A DNA stretch of 64,000 nucleotides from Actinomadura luteofluorescens (lineage in GTDB: Bacteria; Actinomycetota; Actinomycetes; Streptosporangiales; Streptosporangiaceae). Location: assembly GCF_013409365.1 (NCBI RefSeq), contig NZ_JACCBA010000001.1, positions 4,712,001-4,776,000 on the forward strand, in the 5' to 3' direction. The translations under genes were made by a program, and so were the position numbers. Every line of letters starts with the position of its first letter. Position 1 is the first letter of the stretch. Shown in pieces: positions 23,679 through 31,622 of this stretch. The notes under the pieces are model-generated. The model had not been told where the DNA came from, did not search any database, and worked only from the letters and a program-made list of their open reading frames with translations.

Positions 23679-25210
23679 TCGGCAAAGTCACCCGCGGCCA
23701 AGGACTGCCGAGGCTGCTGTCCTACCTCTACGGCCCCGGCCGCCGTAACGAGCACGTAGATCCTCACATGGTCGCGGGGTTTCGTCTCCCCATGGCCCTC
23801 GAGCCTGGCCTCGATGCCAGAGGCGATCGAGACTTCCGCCACTTGGTCGGTGTCCTGAACTCCCCGTTCGACACGCTCCGACACACGCCGCTGCCCCTGC
23901 CGATCTGGCAGTGCTCGATTCGGGCGGCCCCTACAGACCGAACCCTGTCAGACGATGAATGGGCCGACATCGCCGAAGAGGTGATGCACCAGACCGGATT
24001 TGCGCGCCGTGGCGACGACCAGGCATGCCGCTGGATCGCAGTACGGCACGCCGACGACCACATCCACCTCGCTGTCGTCCTGGCCCGCGAGGACGGACGC
24101 AACCCTAACGTCCACCGCGACTACTACAAGGTTGCCGACGCCTGCCGCATCGTCGAGGAACGCTACGGCCTCATCCGAACCGCGCCTGCCGACCGAACAG
24201 CCGCACCTCGACCGACCCGAGCCGAGACAGAACTCGCCCATCGCAAGAACTGGCTGGAGCCACCTCGCACCACCCTCCGCCGGCACGTAGCCACCGCAGC
24301 CGCCGGAGCCGAAACCGAAGACGACTTCTTTGCCGCCCTCGAAGATGCTGGAGTGCTGGTCAAGACCCGTGAGAGCACCCGCACTCCTGGAGAGGTCACC
24401 GGTTACGCAGTCGCACTTCCACACCACGCCAACCAAGAAGGCCAACCAGTCTGGTTCTCCGGAGGAAGACTCGCCGCCAACCTCACCCTCCCCAAGCTTC
24501 GCCACCGCTGGTCGTCCCAACACGGAGGTAACTCCTTCGAGCGGCGCTTCAACAGAGGGGAGTTGACTGCGCAAGAACGGACGGCGGTCTACCAGGACGC
24601 TGCCCGAGCCGCCGCCACAGCCACGTGGCAGATGCGCCACATCCAAGACCCGGTTGTCCGCGCCGATATCGCGGCTGCAGCCGCCGACGTCCTCCACGTA
24701 TCTGCGGCCATCACCGGTAACCGAGGACTCACGGCGGCTGCCGACTTCTACGACCGTGCTGCTCGCGAACCCTATGGCCGCCAGCCACTCGTCACTCCCT
24801 ACGGTGCGAACCTTCGCACGGTTGCGCGAGCACTGGCCCTCTCCGAGATCCAAAGACGACGCGGTCACCGCCCGAACTTCACCGGCAACCTGTTCCATCT
24901 CATCCTGCACCTGGCAGCCTTGATCGAAGCCATCGCAGAATTCCGGCAGCTACAGCGACGTGCCGCTCAGGCAGCCGCCGCTCGAAAGGCTGCCGCTCAG
25001 CTCACGAGCCTCAGCCGGCCAACACCCCAGCCCCGGCTCGCGACGTTGTCAAGGACGCAGCCGGACCTCATGGCAGAGCAGGACGTTGCGCGTCTCGCCG
25101 CTCTCGGCTTCCCGGCACCTCTCAGCAGCCATCAGATGAATGCCCATCAGTACCAATCCGTCCGACCCGAGAAGCTGCACGACTCGCACCGCCGTCGTCC
25201 ATCGCGGTAG
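23675..25210 (+). CDS. Relaxase, MobA/VirD2 (MOBP-like) type
   Basis: 511 aa. The N-terminal nuclease domain has the metal-binding motif III HADDHIHL (125-132) within WIAVRHADDHIHLAVVLARE and an early Tyr region (LLSYLYGPGRRNEH) for the nucleophile. The C-terminal 300 residues are helical and basic. It nicks the transferred strand at oriT and leads it into the recipient. GTG 23675 overlaps the mobC stop, so the two are coupled. No coupling protein or type IV secretion gene is found in the window, so transfer would depend on a helper. The gene looks intact. Confidence 0.87.
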   Translation: MIGKVTRGQGLPRLLSYLYGPGRRNEHVDPHMVAGFRLPMALEPGLDARGDRDFRHLVGVLNSPFDTLRHTPLPLPIWQCSIRAAPTDRTLSDDEWADIAEEVMHQTGFARRGDDQACRWIAVRHADDHIHLAVVLAREDGRNPNVHRDYYKVADACRIVEERYGLIRTAPADRTAAPRPTRAETELAHRKNWLEPPRTTLRRHVATAAAGAETEDDFFAALEDAGVLVKTRESTRTPGEVTGYAVALPHHANQEGQPVWFSGGRLAANLTLPKLRHRWSSQHGGNSFERRFNRGELTAQERTAVYQDAARAAATATWQMRHIQDPVVRADIAAAAADVLHVSAAITGNRGLTAAADFYDRAAREPYGRQPLVTPYGANLRTVARALALSEIQRRRGHRPNFTGNLFHLILHLAALIEAIAEFRQLQRRAAQAAAARKAAAQLTSLSRPTPQPRLATLSRTQPDLMAEQDVARLAALGFPAPLSSHQMNAHQYQSVRPEKLHDSHRRRPSR

Positions 25211-25424
25211 CTCGACCACAAGACCTGACGACGCGCCGAGCGCAGTTGTGGCGTAATGCTTAACGTTGCTTCATGCTAACGGAACGTAACGAAGCGCAAG
25301 CAGCACACAGGCGTAGCGACCAAGGTCGCAAACCTGGGTCACTTCATCCCCACTCATGAGAAAGGTGACGCCATGACCAACCACAGCCCGCACCTGGGGC
25401 CCATATCCACAAGGACAAACCCAC

Positions 25425-25991
25425 ATGACCGCCCACAGGCTGGGTCTCGCCGCTGCTAGTAACGACGACGAGACAGCCCAACTCGCGTCCAAACTGTACG
25501 AGCACGTCCGCCAGCTCAACTACGCCACAGCCGGCCCGCCGAGCCTCACTCTGCCTTCCACCGCTTACGCCATCCTCGGCAACCTCAGCGCAGCCACCTA
25601 CGGTCTCGATCAGCTCCTCGACCAGATCAACCGCTTCTTCCTGCGCGAGCTCCCGGCTGGCCGACTCGGCCACGACCACGGCGAAGACCTCACCGACGTC
25701 CTGAGCCATCACGGCCAAGCTCTGGCCGAAGCCAGGCACCACACCAGGGCTCTCTGCACCGCTCTGAACGAGGCCCAATCCGCTATCAACGCCGTCCACT
25801 CCCGTCCCACCCCAGGACGCATAGCCAACCTCACAACTCAGGGCATGGCAGGCGAGCAGGACGCCGGAGTAGCAGCAGCGGCCAACGACTTCCCGCGGCC
25901 GATCAGCGATCCAACGCTCCTCGAACCTCCTTTCCTCAGCGACCGGCACAACCCGGTCCGCACTCGCCGTCTGAAGAGCCCGGAGTCCTGA
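25425..25991 (+). CDS. Hypothetical protein of the mobilisation region
   Basis: 188 aa. It is largely helical (DETAQLASKLYEHVRQLNYA, AYAILGNLSAATYGLDQLLD, ALAEARHHTRALCTALNEAQ) with a disordered Pro-rich C-terminus. I do not recognise a domain; similar helical proteins often follow relaxase genes in actinobacterial mobilisable elements. ATG 25425 has AAGGA upstream. It is followed after 2 bases by the excisionase-like gene, so the two are one operon. Confidence 0.6.
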   Translation: MTAHRLGLAAASNDDETAQLASKLYEHVRQLNYATAGPPSLTLPSTAYAILGNLSAATYGLDQLLDQINRFFLRELPAGRLGHDHGEDLTDVLSHHGQALAEARHHTRALCTALNEAQSAINAVHSRPTPGRIANLTTQGMAGEQDAGVAAAANDFPRPISDPTLLEPPFLSDRHNPVRTRRLKSPES

Positions 25992-25993
25992 GC

Positions 25994-26203
25994 ATGGAGC
26001 CGATGAGCCATGAGGAACTCGCAGCCCTCCCGACCACAACCACTATCGAAACCGCCGCCCGTGCCCTCGGCCTTGGCCGCACCCGCGCCTACCAGCTAGC
26101 CCGCGAGAATCGCTTCCCCTGCAAGGTCATCCGCATAGGGACCACATACCGTGTCATCACGGCTGACCTGCAGCGCAGGTTGGCTACAGACACCAACACC
26201 TAA
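25994..26203 (+). CDS. Excisionase-like helix-turn-helix protein
   Basis: 69 aa. The sequence TIETAARALGLGRTRAYQLA and a wing with VIRIGTTYRVITADLQRRL match the MerR/excisionase HTH family. These small proteins bend DNA at attachment sites for excision or act as repressors. It lies far from the integrase (about 15 kb), unlike typical xis-int pairs, but it is the only candidate in the element. ATG 25994 or 26003 may be used. A long hairpin follows at 26219. Confidence 0.75.
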   Translation: MEPMSHEELAALPTTTTIETAARALGLGRTRAYQLARENRFPCKVIRIGTTYRVITADLQRRLATDTNT

Positions 26204-26218
26204 ACATGGGTCGGTTCG

Positions 26219-26248
26219 GGCCCCGCTGGGCGTTCGCCGAGCGGGGCC
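26219..26248 (+). terminator. Hairpin after the excisionase-like gene
   Basis: GGCCCCGCT/AGCGGGGCC (26219-26227 with 26240-26248) encloses an inner GGCG/CGCC stem. No T-run follows. Its position argues that the next gene starts at 26263 or 26302 rather than at ATG 26206. Confidence 0.5.
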
Positions 26249-26301
26249 TCGGGGAGCGCGGTATGACTGGAGAGGCGGTCGGGGAACCAACGGGAGCGTC
26301 C

Positions 26302-27753
26302 ATGCCGGACTTGTACTGGGAGAGTGATCGTCGCCTCACTGCGATCGGGCGCACCACGCTGTCGGTGGCAGCTCGCCAAGCCGTCGTCGACGGCGAAGTG
26401 AACGCGGCCACAAGCGTCCTCGACTACGGCAGCGGGCGCGGCGACGATGTCCGTGGGCTGCGGGAGATGCGGTTTCAGGCTCATGGATGGGATCCCTTCT
26501 ACGCTCCGAATGAGGCACCCCGAGCCGCGGACGTCGTGCTGTTGACCTACGTTCTCAACGTCATTGAGGACCCTGCTGAGCGACGTCATGCGCTGCGAAG
26601 GGCGTGGGAGCTCACTGAGCGCCTGCTTGTGGTCACGACCAGGCTCACTTGGGATCGATCGAAGGTCCGCGGGCAACAGTACGAGGACGGCGTGCTGACG
26701 AGCAGACGAACCTTTCAACACCTGTTCAGCCCGGCCGAGCTTCGTACCTATGTCGAGCAGGGGACTGGAATCCGCTGCGTCTCGGCTGCCCCTGGCATCG
26801 TCTATGCCTACAAGAGTGATGACGCTCGGCTTCGCTACCTAGCCCGAAAGGTCGTTCCGCACGCCGATTGGTTGGCCTCGGAAGACACCGGTTCGGCCAT
26901 CGCCGCAGTGGTGGACTACACCGAGCGACGTGGTCGCCTACCCAGGCTAGAAGAGATGCCAGCGGAGATGGCCAAGCTCCTGGCCCACGTTCAGCCAAAC
27001 GAGCTGCACCGCATTGTGAGGAAGTCGGCAGCCCCGCAGAAGGTCGATGCCGGCGCCAGAACATCTACCCTGTCTACGCTGCTGTTCCTCGCGGTCGAGC
27101 TGTTCAATGGACGCGGACCTTACGGCAGTCTGCCCATCTCGCTGCAACTGGACGTCAAAGCCTTCTTCTCGTCCTACAAGGAGGCGTGCAGACGGGCGGA
27201 CCGGCTGCTGCTGAAGCTTCGCGACGACTCCTACGTCAGAGGGGCGATGCAGGCTTCAAAGGTCGGCAAGCTCACACCCACAGCGCTTTACGTGCATCGG
27301 CGTGCAGCTGACCAGATGCCGACAGTGCTGCGCCTCTACGAGCACTGTGCCTCAATCGCAGCAGGGAGGCCACCGTCTTGGACGGTGGCCAAGCTACGCC
27401 ATCAGGGTCGTGCGGTGAGCTGGTTGGACTATCCAAAGTTCGACACCGACCCGCATCCGAAGCTCCACTCGTCATACGTGGTGGATCTCACCACCCTGAA
27501 GACCTCGTACAAGTCATACGAGGAGGCTCTCAACCGGCCGCTCCTTCACCGCAAGCATGAGTTTCTAGCCCCGGATGACCCGGATGCCCCTAAGTACCGA
27601 CGACTGACACAGTCCGAGGTACGGGCTGGCCTCTACCGTCACCCCCACCTCATTGGCACAGAGGACGGGTGGAAGGGTGAACTGCTCCGCTCCGGCAGGG
27701 CACTACGCGGACATCGCCTGGTCCGTCGCAAGGAAGTCAATCAAGCGAAGTAG
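26302..27753 (+). CDS. DNA phosphorothioation-associated putative methyltransferase
   Basis: 483 aa. An N-terminal SAM-binding region SVLDYGSGRGDDVRGLREM (motif I DYGSGRG) is followed by AHGWDPFYAP (acidic motif II) and VVLLTYVLNVIEDPAERRH, then a long C-terminal region with SWLDYPKFDTDPHPKLHSSY. This matches, as I recall, the dnd-linked putative methyltransferase family (TIGR04096). The DNA or protein target is unknown. ATG 26302 (GGGAG upstream) or 26263 (GGGGAG) are better starts than 26206, which precedes a hairpin. It is convergent with dndA, overlapping its end by 13 bases. No experimental role is established; the association with dnd loci is its main evidence. Confidence 0.8.
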   Translation: MPDLYWESDRRLTAIGRTTLSVAARQAVVDGEVNAATSVLDYGSGRGDDVRGLREMRFQAHGWDPFYAPNEAPRAADVVLLTYVLNVIEDPAERRHALRRAWELTERLLVVTTRLTWDRSKVRGQQYEDGVLTSRRTFQHLFSPAELRTYVEQGTGIRCVSAAPGIVYAYKSDDARLRYLARKVVPHADWLASEDTGSAIAAVVDYTERRGRLPRLEEMPAEMAKLLAHVQPNELHRIVRKSAAPQKVDAGARTSTLSTLLFLAVELFNGRGPYGSLPISLQLDVKAFFSSYKEACRRADRLLLKLRDDSYVRGAMQASKVGKLTPTALYVHRRAADQMPTVLRLYEHCASIAAGRPPSWTVAKLRHQGRAVSWLDYPKFDTDPHPKLHSSYVVDLTTLKTSYKSYEEALNRPLLHRKHEFLAPDDPDAPKYRRLTQSEVRAGLYRHPHLIGTEDGWKGELLRSGRALRGHRLVRRKEVNQAK

Positions 27754-28892
27754 GACGCTTCTTCCTGGAACGCCCAGATCTCGTTCACTAGCTCGTCCAT
27801 GTCCAAGCCCTGCACCTGGTCGGGGAACCAAGACAGCCGCAGACCGTTGCTGGCGACATCCTCTGGCAGCCCCATACTGCGCAGAACGTGACTCGGAGTG
27901 TAGGACGCGCTTGTGCAGGCCGAGCCTGTAGCGATAGCGACGAGCTCCTTGAGCCGCACGATCAGGGCCTCGGCATCCACTCCCTCGAAAGAGAGATTGA
28001 GGATGTGCGGGACCACATGGTCCTGGTCGCCGTGGAAACGCACCTGCGTCTTGCCCAAGGCCTCAACCAGGCGGGCACGGAATGTCGCCGCTTGGTCCCA
28101 CCACTGCTGATGTTCCTTCTCGAAGATCTCAGCGGCTTTGGCAAGCCCGGCTATGAGCGGCACCGGGAGTGTCCCTGGTCGGAGCTTGCGCTCCTGGCCG
28201 CCGCCGTACATCAAGGGCGTCAGGGGAACAGTGTCACGACCGCGTCGCCGGATGAGGAGAGTTCCGATTCCCTTGGGGCCGCCAACCTTGTGGCCGCTGA
28301 TGCTGATCATATCGATCGGTGCCTTGAGGTCCTGAGTGAGCTTGCCGAACCCCTGGGCGGCGTCAACGTGGAGGTAGGTGGGGGTTTCGCGCAGCAGCTC
28401 GGCTAGCTCCGCGACAGGTTGGATCACTCCTGTCTCGTTGTTGACGTGCATCAGGGAGACCAGCAGAGTGTCATCGCGCAAGCGCTCCCGTACGGCTTCC
28501 ACGCTCACTCGGCCAGAGGGGCCCGGTGAGATCAGGTCAACTTCGAACCCACGAGAAGCAAGGTGCTCCAAGGGCTCGAGGACGGCCTTGTGTTCGATCG
28601 TGGAGCTGATGATGTGCCGGCGGGCGTGGTTCTCGCCGTGTGGAGCCAGACCAAGCAGGGCAATGTTGTTGCTCTCGGTCGCGCCTGACGTGAAGATCAG
28701 CTCAGAGGCAGTGGCGTTCAGCTGCCCGGCGAGCTGCTCTCGGGCTTGCTGGACGCATCGCTTGGCCCTGGTCCCCCAGTCGTGGGTGCGGCTCCCGGCG
28801 TTGCCGAACTCCGAGGTCATCCAGTGGAGGACTACCTCAGCCACACGAGGATCGACCCGTGTGGTGGCTGCTGAGTCCAAGTACACGGTCAT
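27741..28892 (-). CDS. dndA: Cysteine desulfurase DndA (IscS-like)
   Basis: 383 aa, fold-type I PLP enzyme. ISGHKVGGPKG holds the PLP lysine (Lys202), TSGATESNN binds the cofactor, LHVDAAQGFGK is the Asp region, and the catalytic Cys326 lies in ATGSACTSAS, in the short-loop form of IscS/DndA. It removes sulfur from cysteine and hands it to DndC as persulfide for backbone phosphorothioation; it may also help assemble the DndC iron-sulfur cluster. As in Streptomyces, dndA is divergent from dndBCDE with a short intergenic spacer (70 bases). All key residues are present. Confidence 0.93.
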   Translation of the reverse strand: MTVYLDSAATTRVDPRVAEVVLHWMTSEFGNAGSRTHDWGTRAKRCVQQAREQLAGQLNATASELIFTSGATESNNIALLGLAPHGENHARRHIISSTIEHKAVLEPLEHLASRGFEVDLISPGPSGRVSVEAVRERLRDDTLLVSLMHVNNETGVIQPVAELAELLRETPTYLHVDAAQGFGKLTQDLKAPIDMISISGHKVGGPKGIGTLLIRRRGRDTVPLTPLMYGGGQERKLRPGTLPVPLIAGLAKAAEIFEKEHQQWWDQAATFRARLVEALGKTQVRFHGDQDHVVPHILNLSFEGVDAEALIVRLKELVAIATGSACTSASYTPSHVLRSMGLPEDVASNGLRLSWFPDQVQGLDMDELVNEIWAFQEEASYFA

Positions 28893-28922
28893 GCTTCCTG
28901 CACCCCTCCGGCCGCTCGACTC

Positions 28923-28938
28923 TCACGTATGCACGTGA
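28923..28938. promoter_or_regulatory. Palindrome in the dndA-dndB intergenic spacer
   Basis: TCACGT-ATGC-ACGTGA (28923-28938): 6-bp arms around a 4-base centre, between the divergent dndA and dndB starts. DndB has been reported to repress dnd promoters in other bacteria; this is the only clear dyad in the spacer and is a candidate operator. Confidence 0.45.
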
Positions 28939-28962
28939 AAAACTAAACGTACATCCGGTAGC

Positions 28963-30102
28963 GTGAAGCCAGTGGGGTCACTCTTGTCTTCGCCATCGGC
29001 GAGTAGAACAACAGCAGGGTTCGAGTACGTCTTCCCTGCGATCCGAGGGATCCAGGCACAGCGAGAGTTCTATGTCTCGATGTGTCCGCTCCGCCTGATC
29101 CCAAAGATCTTCCTGTTCGACGAGGAGGAGCTGGCGCCCGAGGTGCGGGCACAGCGAGTGCTCAACAAGGCACGCATCCCTGCTCTCGCCTCCTACATCG
29201 TCAGCAACCCGACCGACTACGTGTTCTCGGCGCTGACTGCATCGGTGGACGGGGAGATGCGTTTTGTCGGTATTGCCGACGAGGGGCCCGGCATGCGCAT
29301 CGGGCAGCTCCACATCCCTATGGCTGCCCGCTTCCTCATCAACGATGGCCAGCACCGGCGAGCGGCGATCGAGGCAGCGCTCACTGGGAACCCTGAACTG
29401 GGCGATGAGACCATCGCAGTCGTCTTCTTCCATGACGCGGGCCTGTCTCGTAGCCAGCAGATGTTCGCCGACCTCAACCGGCATGCAGTCCGTCCAGCCC
29501 GATCTATCGGTGTGCTCTATGACCACCGTGACGAACGCGCCAAAGCAGCCAGGCTGTTGGCACTGAAGTCGCCGATCTTCCGCAACTTCGTGGAGATGGA
29601 GAGCAGCACACTGTCAGCTAGATCCCGCAAGTTGTTCACACTCAGTGCCCTCTACTATGCGTCCAGTTCGCTACTGCAAGGGCTTGAGCTGAGTGACGCC
29701 GACGAGGCGGCCAGCCTTGCGGACGAGTACTGGACGGCCGTCGATGCGCTCATCCCCGAGTGGGACCTCGTCCGGACGCGGAAGATGACGGCAGCGGAGG
29801 TTCGGAAGCAGTACCTGCACAGTCACGGGATCGCGCTGCATGCCCTCGGCCGGCTCGGCAACACTCTTCTGCAGATATCCACAGAACCAGATTCGTGGAG
29901 ACCCCGGTTGAAGCCATTGGCCAAAATCGACTGGTCCCGAACCAACCACGACTGGGAGGGCCGAGCAATCGTCGGTGGCCGCGTCTCCAAGAACCACTCT
30001 AACGTCGTGCTCACAGTCAACTACTTGCGCCAGAAAATCGGCATGGAGCTTGGCCCCGAAGAGGCCAGCGTTGAAGCAACACACTTGCGAGGAGAGCGAT
30101 GA
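28963..30102 (+). CDS. dndB: DNA phosphorothioation regulator DndB (DGQHR domain)
   Basis: 379 aa. The hallmark DGQHR motif lies in LINDGQHRRAAIEAAL (about residue 127), with an FFHDAGLSRSQQMFADLNRH segment that fits the family. DndB is not needed for sulfur insertion but lowers modification and represses dnd transcription in studied systems. The GTG start at 28963 lacks a strong ribosome site and could be leaderless; GTG 28972 is an alternative. The stop overlaps the dndC start (ATGA), so dndBCDE form one operon. Confidence 0.9.
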   Translation: MKPVGSLLSSPSASRTTAGFEYVFPAIRGIQAQREFYVSMCPLRLIPKIFLFDEEELAPEVRAQRVLNKARIPALASYIVSNPTDYVFSALTASVDGEMRFVGIADEGPGMRIGQLHIPMAARFLINDGQHRRAAIEAALTGNPELGDETIAVVFFHDAGLSRSQQMFADLNRHAVRPARSIGVLYDHRDERAKAARLLALKSPIFRNFVEMESSTLSARSRKLFTLSALYYASSSLLQGLELSDADEAASLADEYWTAVDALIPEWDLVRTRKMTAAEVRKQYLHSHGIALHALGRLGNTLLQISTEPDSWRPRLKPLAKIDWSRTNHDWEGRAIVGGRVSKNHSNVVLTVNYLRQKIGMELGPEEASVEATHLRGER

Positions 30103-31622
30103 GCGTCCCTTTGGGCATCCCAGCCCGCCGGGCTATTCCGTTCAAGGAACGGGGAGGGCTTGGCGCTGTCGTCAAGGGGCTGATTGAGGAGATCCAGGAG
30201 CTCTACCTAGCCGACAAGGTCCCTTGGGTAGTCGGTTACAGCGGCGGCAAGGACTCTACTGCTGTGCTTCAGCTGGTATGGCTCTCACTTCAGGAGCTAC
30301 CGGAGGACAAGCGGACCAAACCGGTACACGTGATCTCTACCGACACTCTGGTAGAGAATCCGATTGTCGCCAGCTGGGTCACACAATCCCTAGCTACCAT
30401 GGAGAAGGCGGCGGAGGAGCGTCATCTTCCGATCAAACCGCACCGTCTCACCCCCGAGGTCAAGGACAGTTTCTGGGTCGGCCTGATCGGGAAGGGATAC
30501 CCAGCACCGCGCCCGAAGTTCCGTTGGTGCACCGAACGACTCAAGATTCGCCCCTCTAACTCGTTCATTCGCAACGTAGTCCGCGAGCACGGTGAGACGA
30601 TCCTTGTCCTCGGCATTCGCAAGGCAGAAAGCCAGGCTCGGGCGAGAGCCATGACACGCCATGAGAAGCACCGAGTCCGTGACCGGCTGTCTCCCAACGG
30701 GAACCTTCCCAACTCCCTCGTCTACAGTCCAATCGAAGAGTGGACCAACGATGAGGTCTGGACGTTCCTGATGCAGCGTCCCAACCCTTGGGGGCACAAC
30801 AACAAGGATCTCCTGACCATGTATCAGGGCGCCTCTAGTGATGGAGAGTGTCCGCTAGTGGTGGACAACACCACTCCCTCGTGTGGTGACAGCCGGTTCG
30901 GATGCTGGACTTGCACCCTCGTCGACCAGGACAAGTCCATGGCAGCGATGATTCAGAACGACGAGGAGAAGGAGTGGATGCAGCCGCTCCTTGACCTGCG
31001 CAACAAGCTAGACGTCCGTAACGAGGAGGGGCGTCGTGACGACAAGCATCTCCGCGACTGGCGGAAGATGAACGGCTCCATCCAGCTGTTCAACGACCAG
31101 GTCGTCCACGGCCCTTACACACAGGAATCACGTGCTAACTGGCTACGAGATCTTCTCAACGCCCAGACTTGGGTCCGGCAGAACGGTCCCCGCAGTGTCC
31201 GGGATATCGAACTGATCACCATGGGCGAGCTTCATGAGATCCGCCGCATCTGGGTCTTCGAGAAGCACGAGGTGGAAGACCTGCTTCCCAAGATCTATGA
31301 GAAGGAGACCGGAGATAAGTTCCCAGGAGGTCCGCTAGACGAGCAGCTCGCTCTTGCAGGCGACGAGATGGAACTGCTTCGCGAAGTCTGTGGTGACGAC
31401 GAGCTGCACTTTTCTACCGCACGTGAGCTGTTGGCGGTGGAGCGCAAGTTCCGTACGATGACTCGCAGGGCAGGCCTTTTTGAGGAACTAGAGAAGACGA
31501 TCCGGCGCGGCTACTACGAGAACAAAGAAGACGCCGAACAGAGCGCACTGCGGATCCAGCGCGAGAAGACAGCCCCTGAGTTGCCGTTGTTCAACGAAGA
31601 GATCACCAATGCTTCTGCTTAA
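30099..31622 (+). CDS. dndC: DNA sulfur modification protein DndC (PAPS reductase family)
   Basis: 507 aa. The PP-loop SGGKDST (48-54) binds ATP, and cysteines Cys144 (FRWCTERLK), Cys251, Cys262, Cys269 and Cys272 (PSC, FGCWTC) provide the persulfide acceptor and the 4Fe-4S ligands known for DndC. The enzyme activates the DNA phosphate and accepts sulfur from DndA, probably in a complex with DndD and DndE. The start overlaps the dndB stop and the stop overlaps the dndD start by 14 bases, indicating strict coupling. Length and all motifs fit a functional protein. Confidence 0.95.
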   Translation: MSVPLGIPARRAIPFKERGGLGAVVKGLIEEIQELYLADKVPWVVGYSGGKDSTAVLQLVWLSLQELPEDKRTKPVHVISTDTLVENPIVASWVTQSLATMEKAAEERHLPIKPHRLTPEVKDSFWVGLIGKGYPAPRPKFRWCTERLKIRPSNSFIRNVVREHGETILVLGIRKAESQARARAMTRHEKHRVRDRLSPNGNLPNSLVYSPIEEWTNDEVWTFLMQRPNPWGHNNKDLLTMYQGASSDGECPLVVDNTTPSCGDSRFGCWTCTLVDQDKSMAAMIQNDEEKEWMQPLLDLRNKLDVRNEEGRRDDKHLRDWRKMNGSIQLFNDQVVHGPYTQESRANWLRDLLNAQTWVRQNGPRSVRDIELITMGELHEIRRIWVFEKHEVEDLLPKIYEKETGDKFPGGPLDEQLALAGDEMELLREVCGDDELHFSTARELLAVERKFRTMTRRAGLFEELEKTIRRGYYENKEDAEQSALRIQREKTAPELPLFNEEITNASA

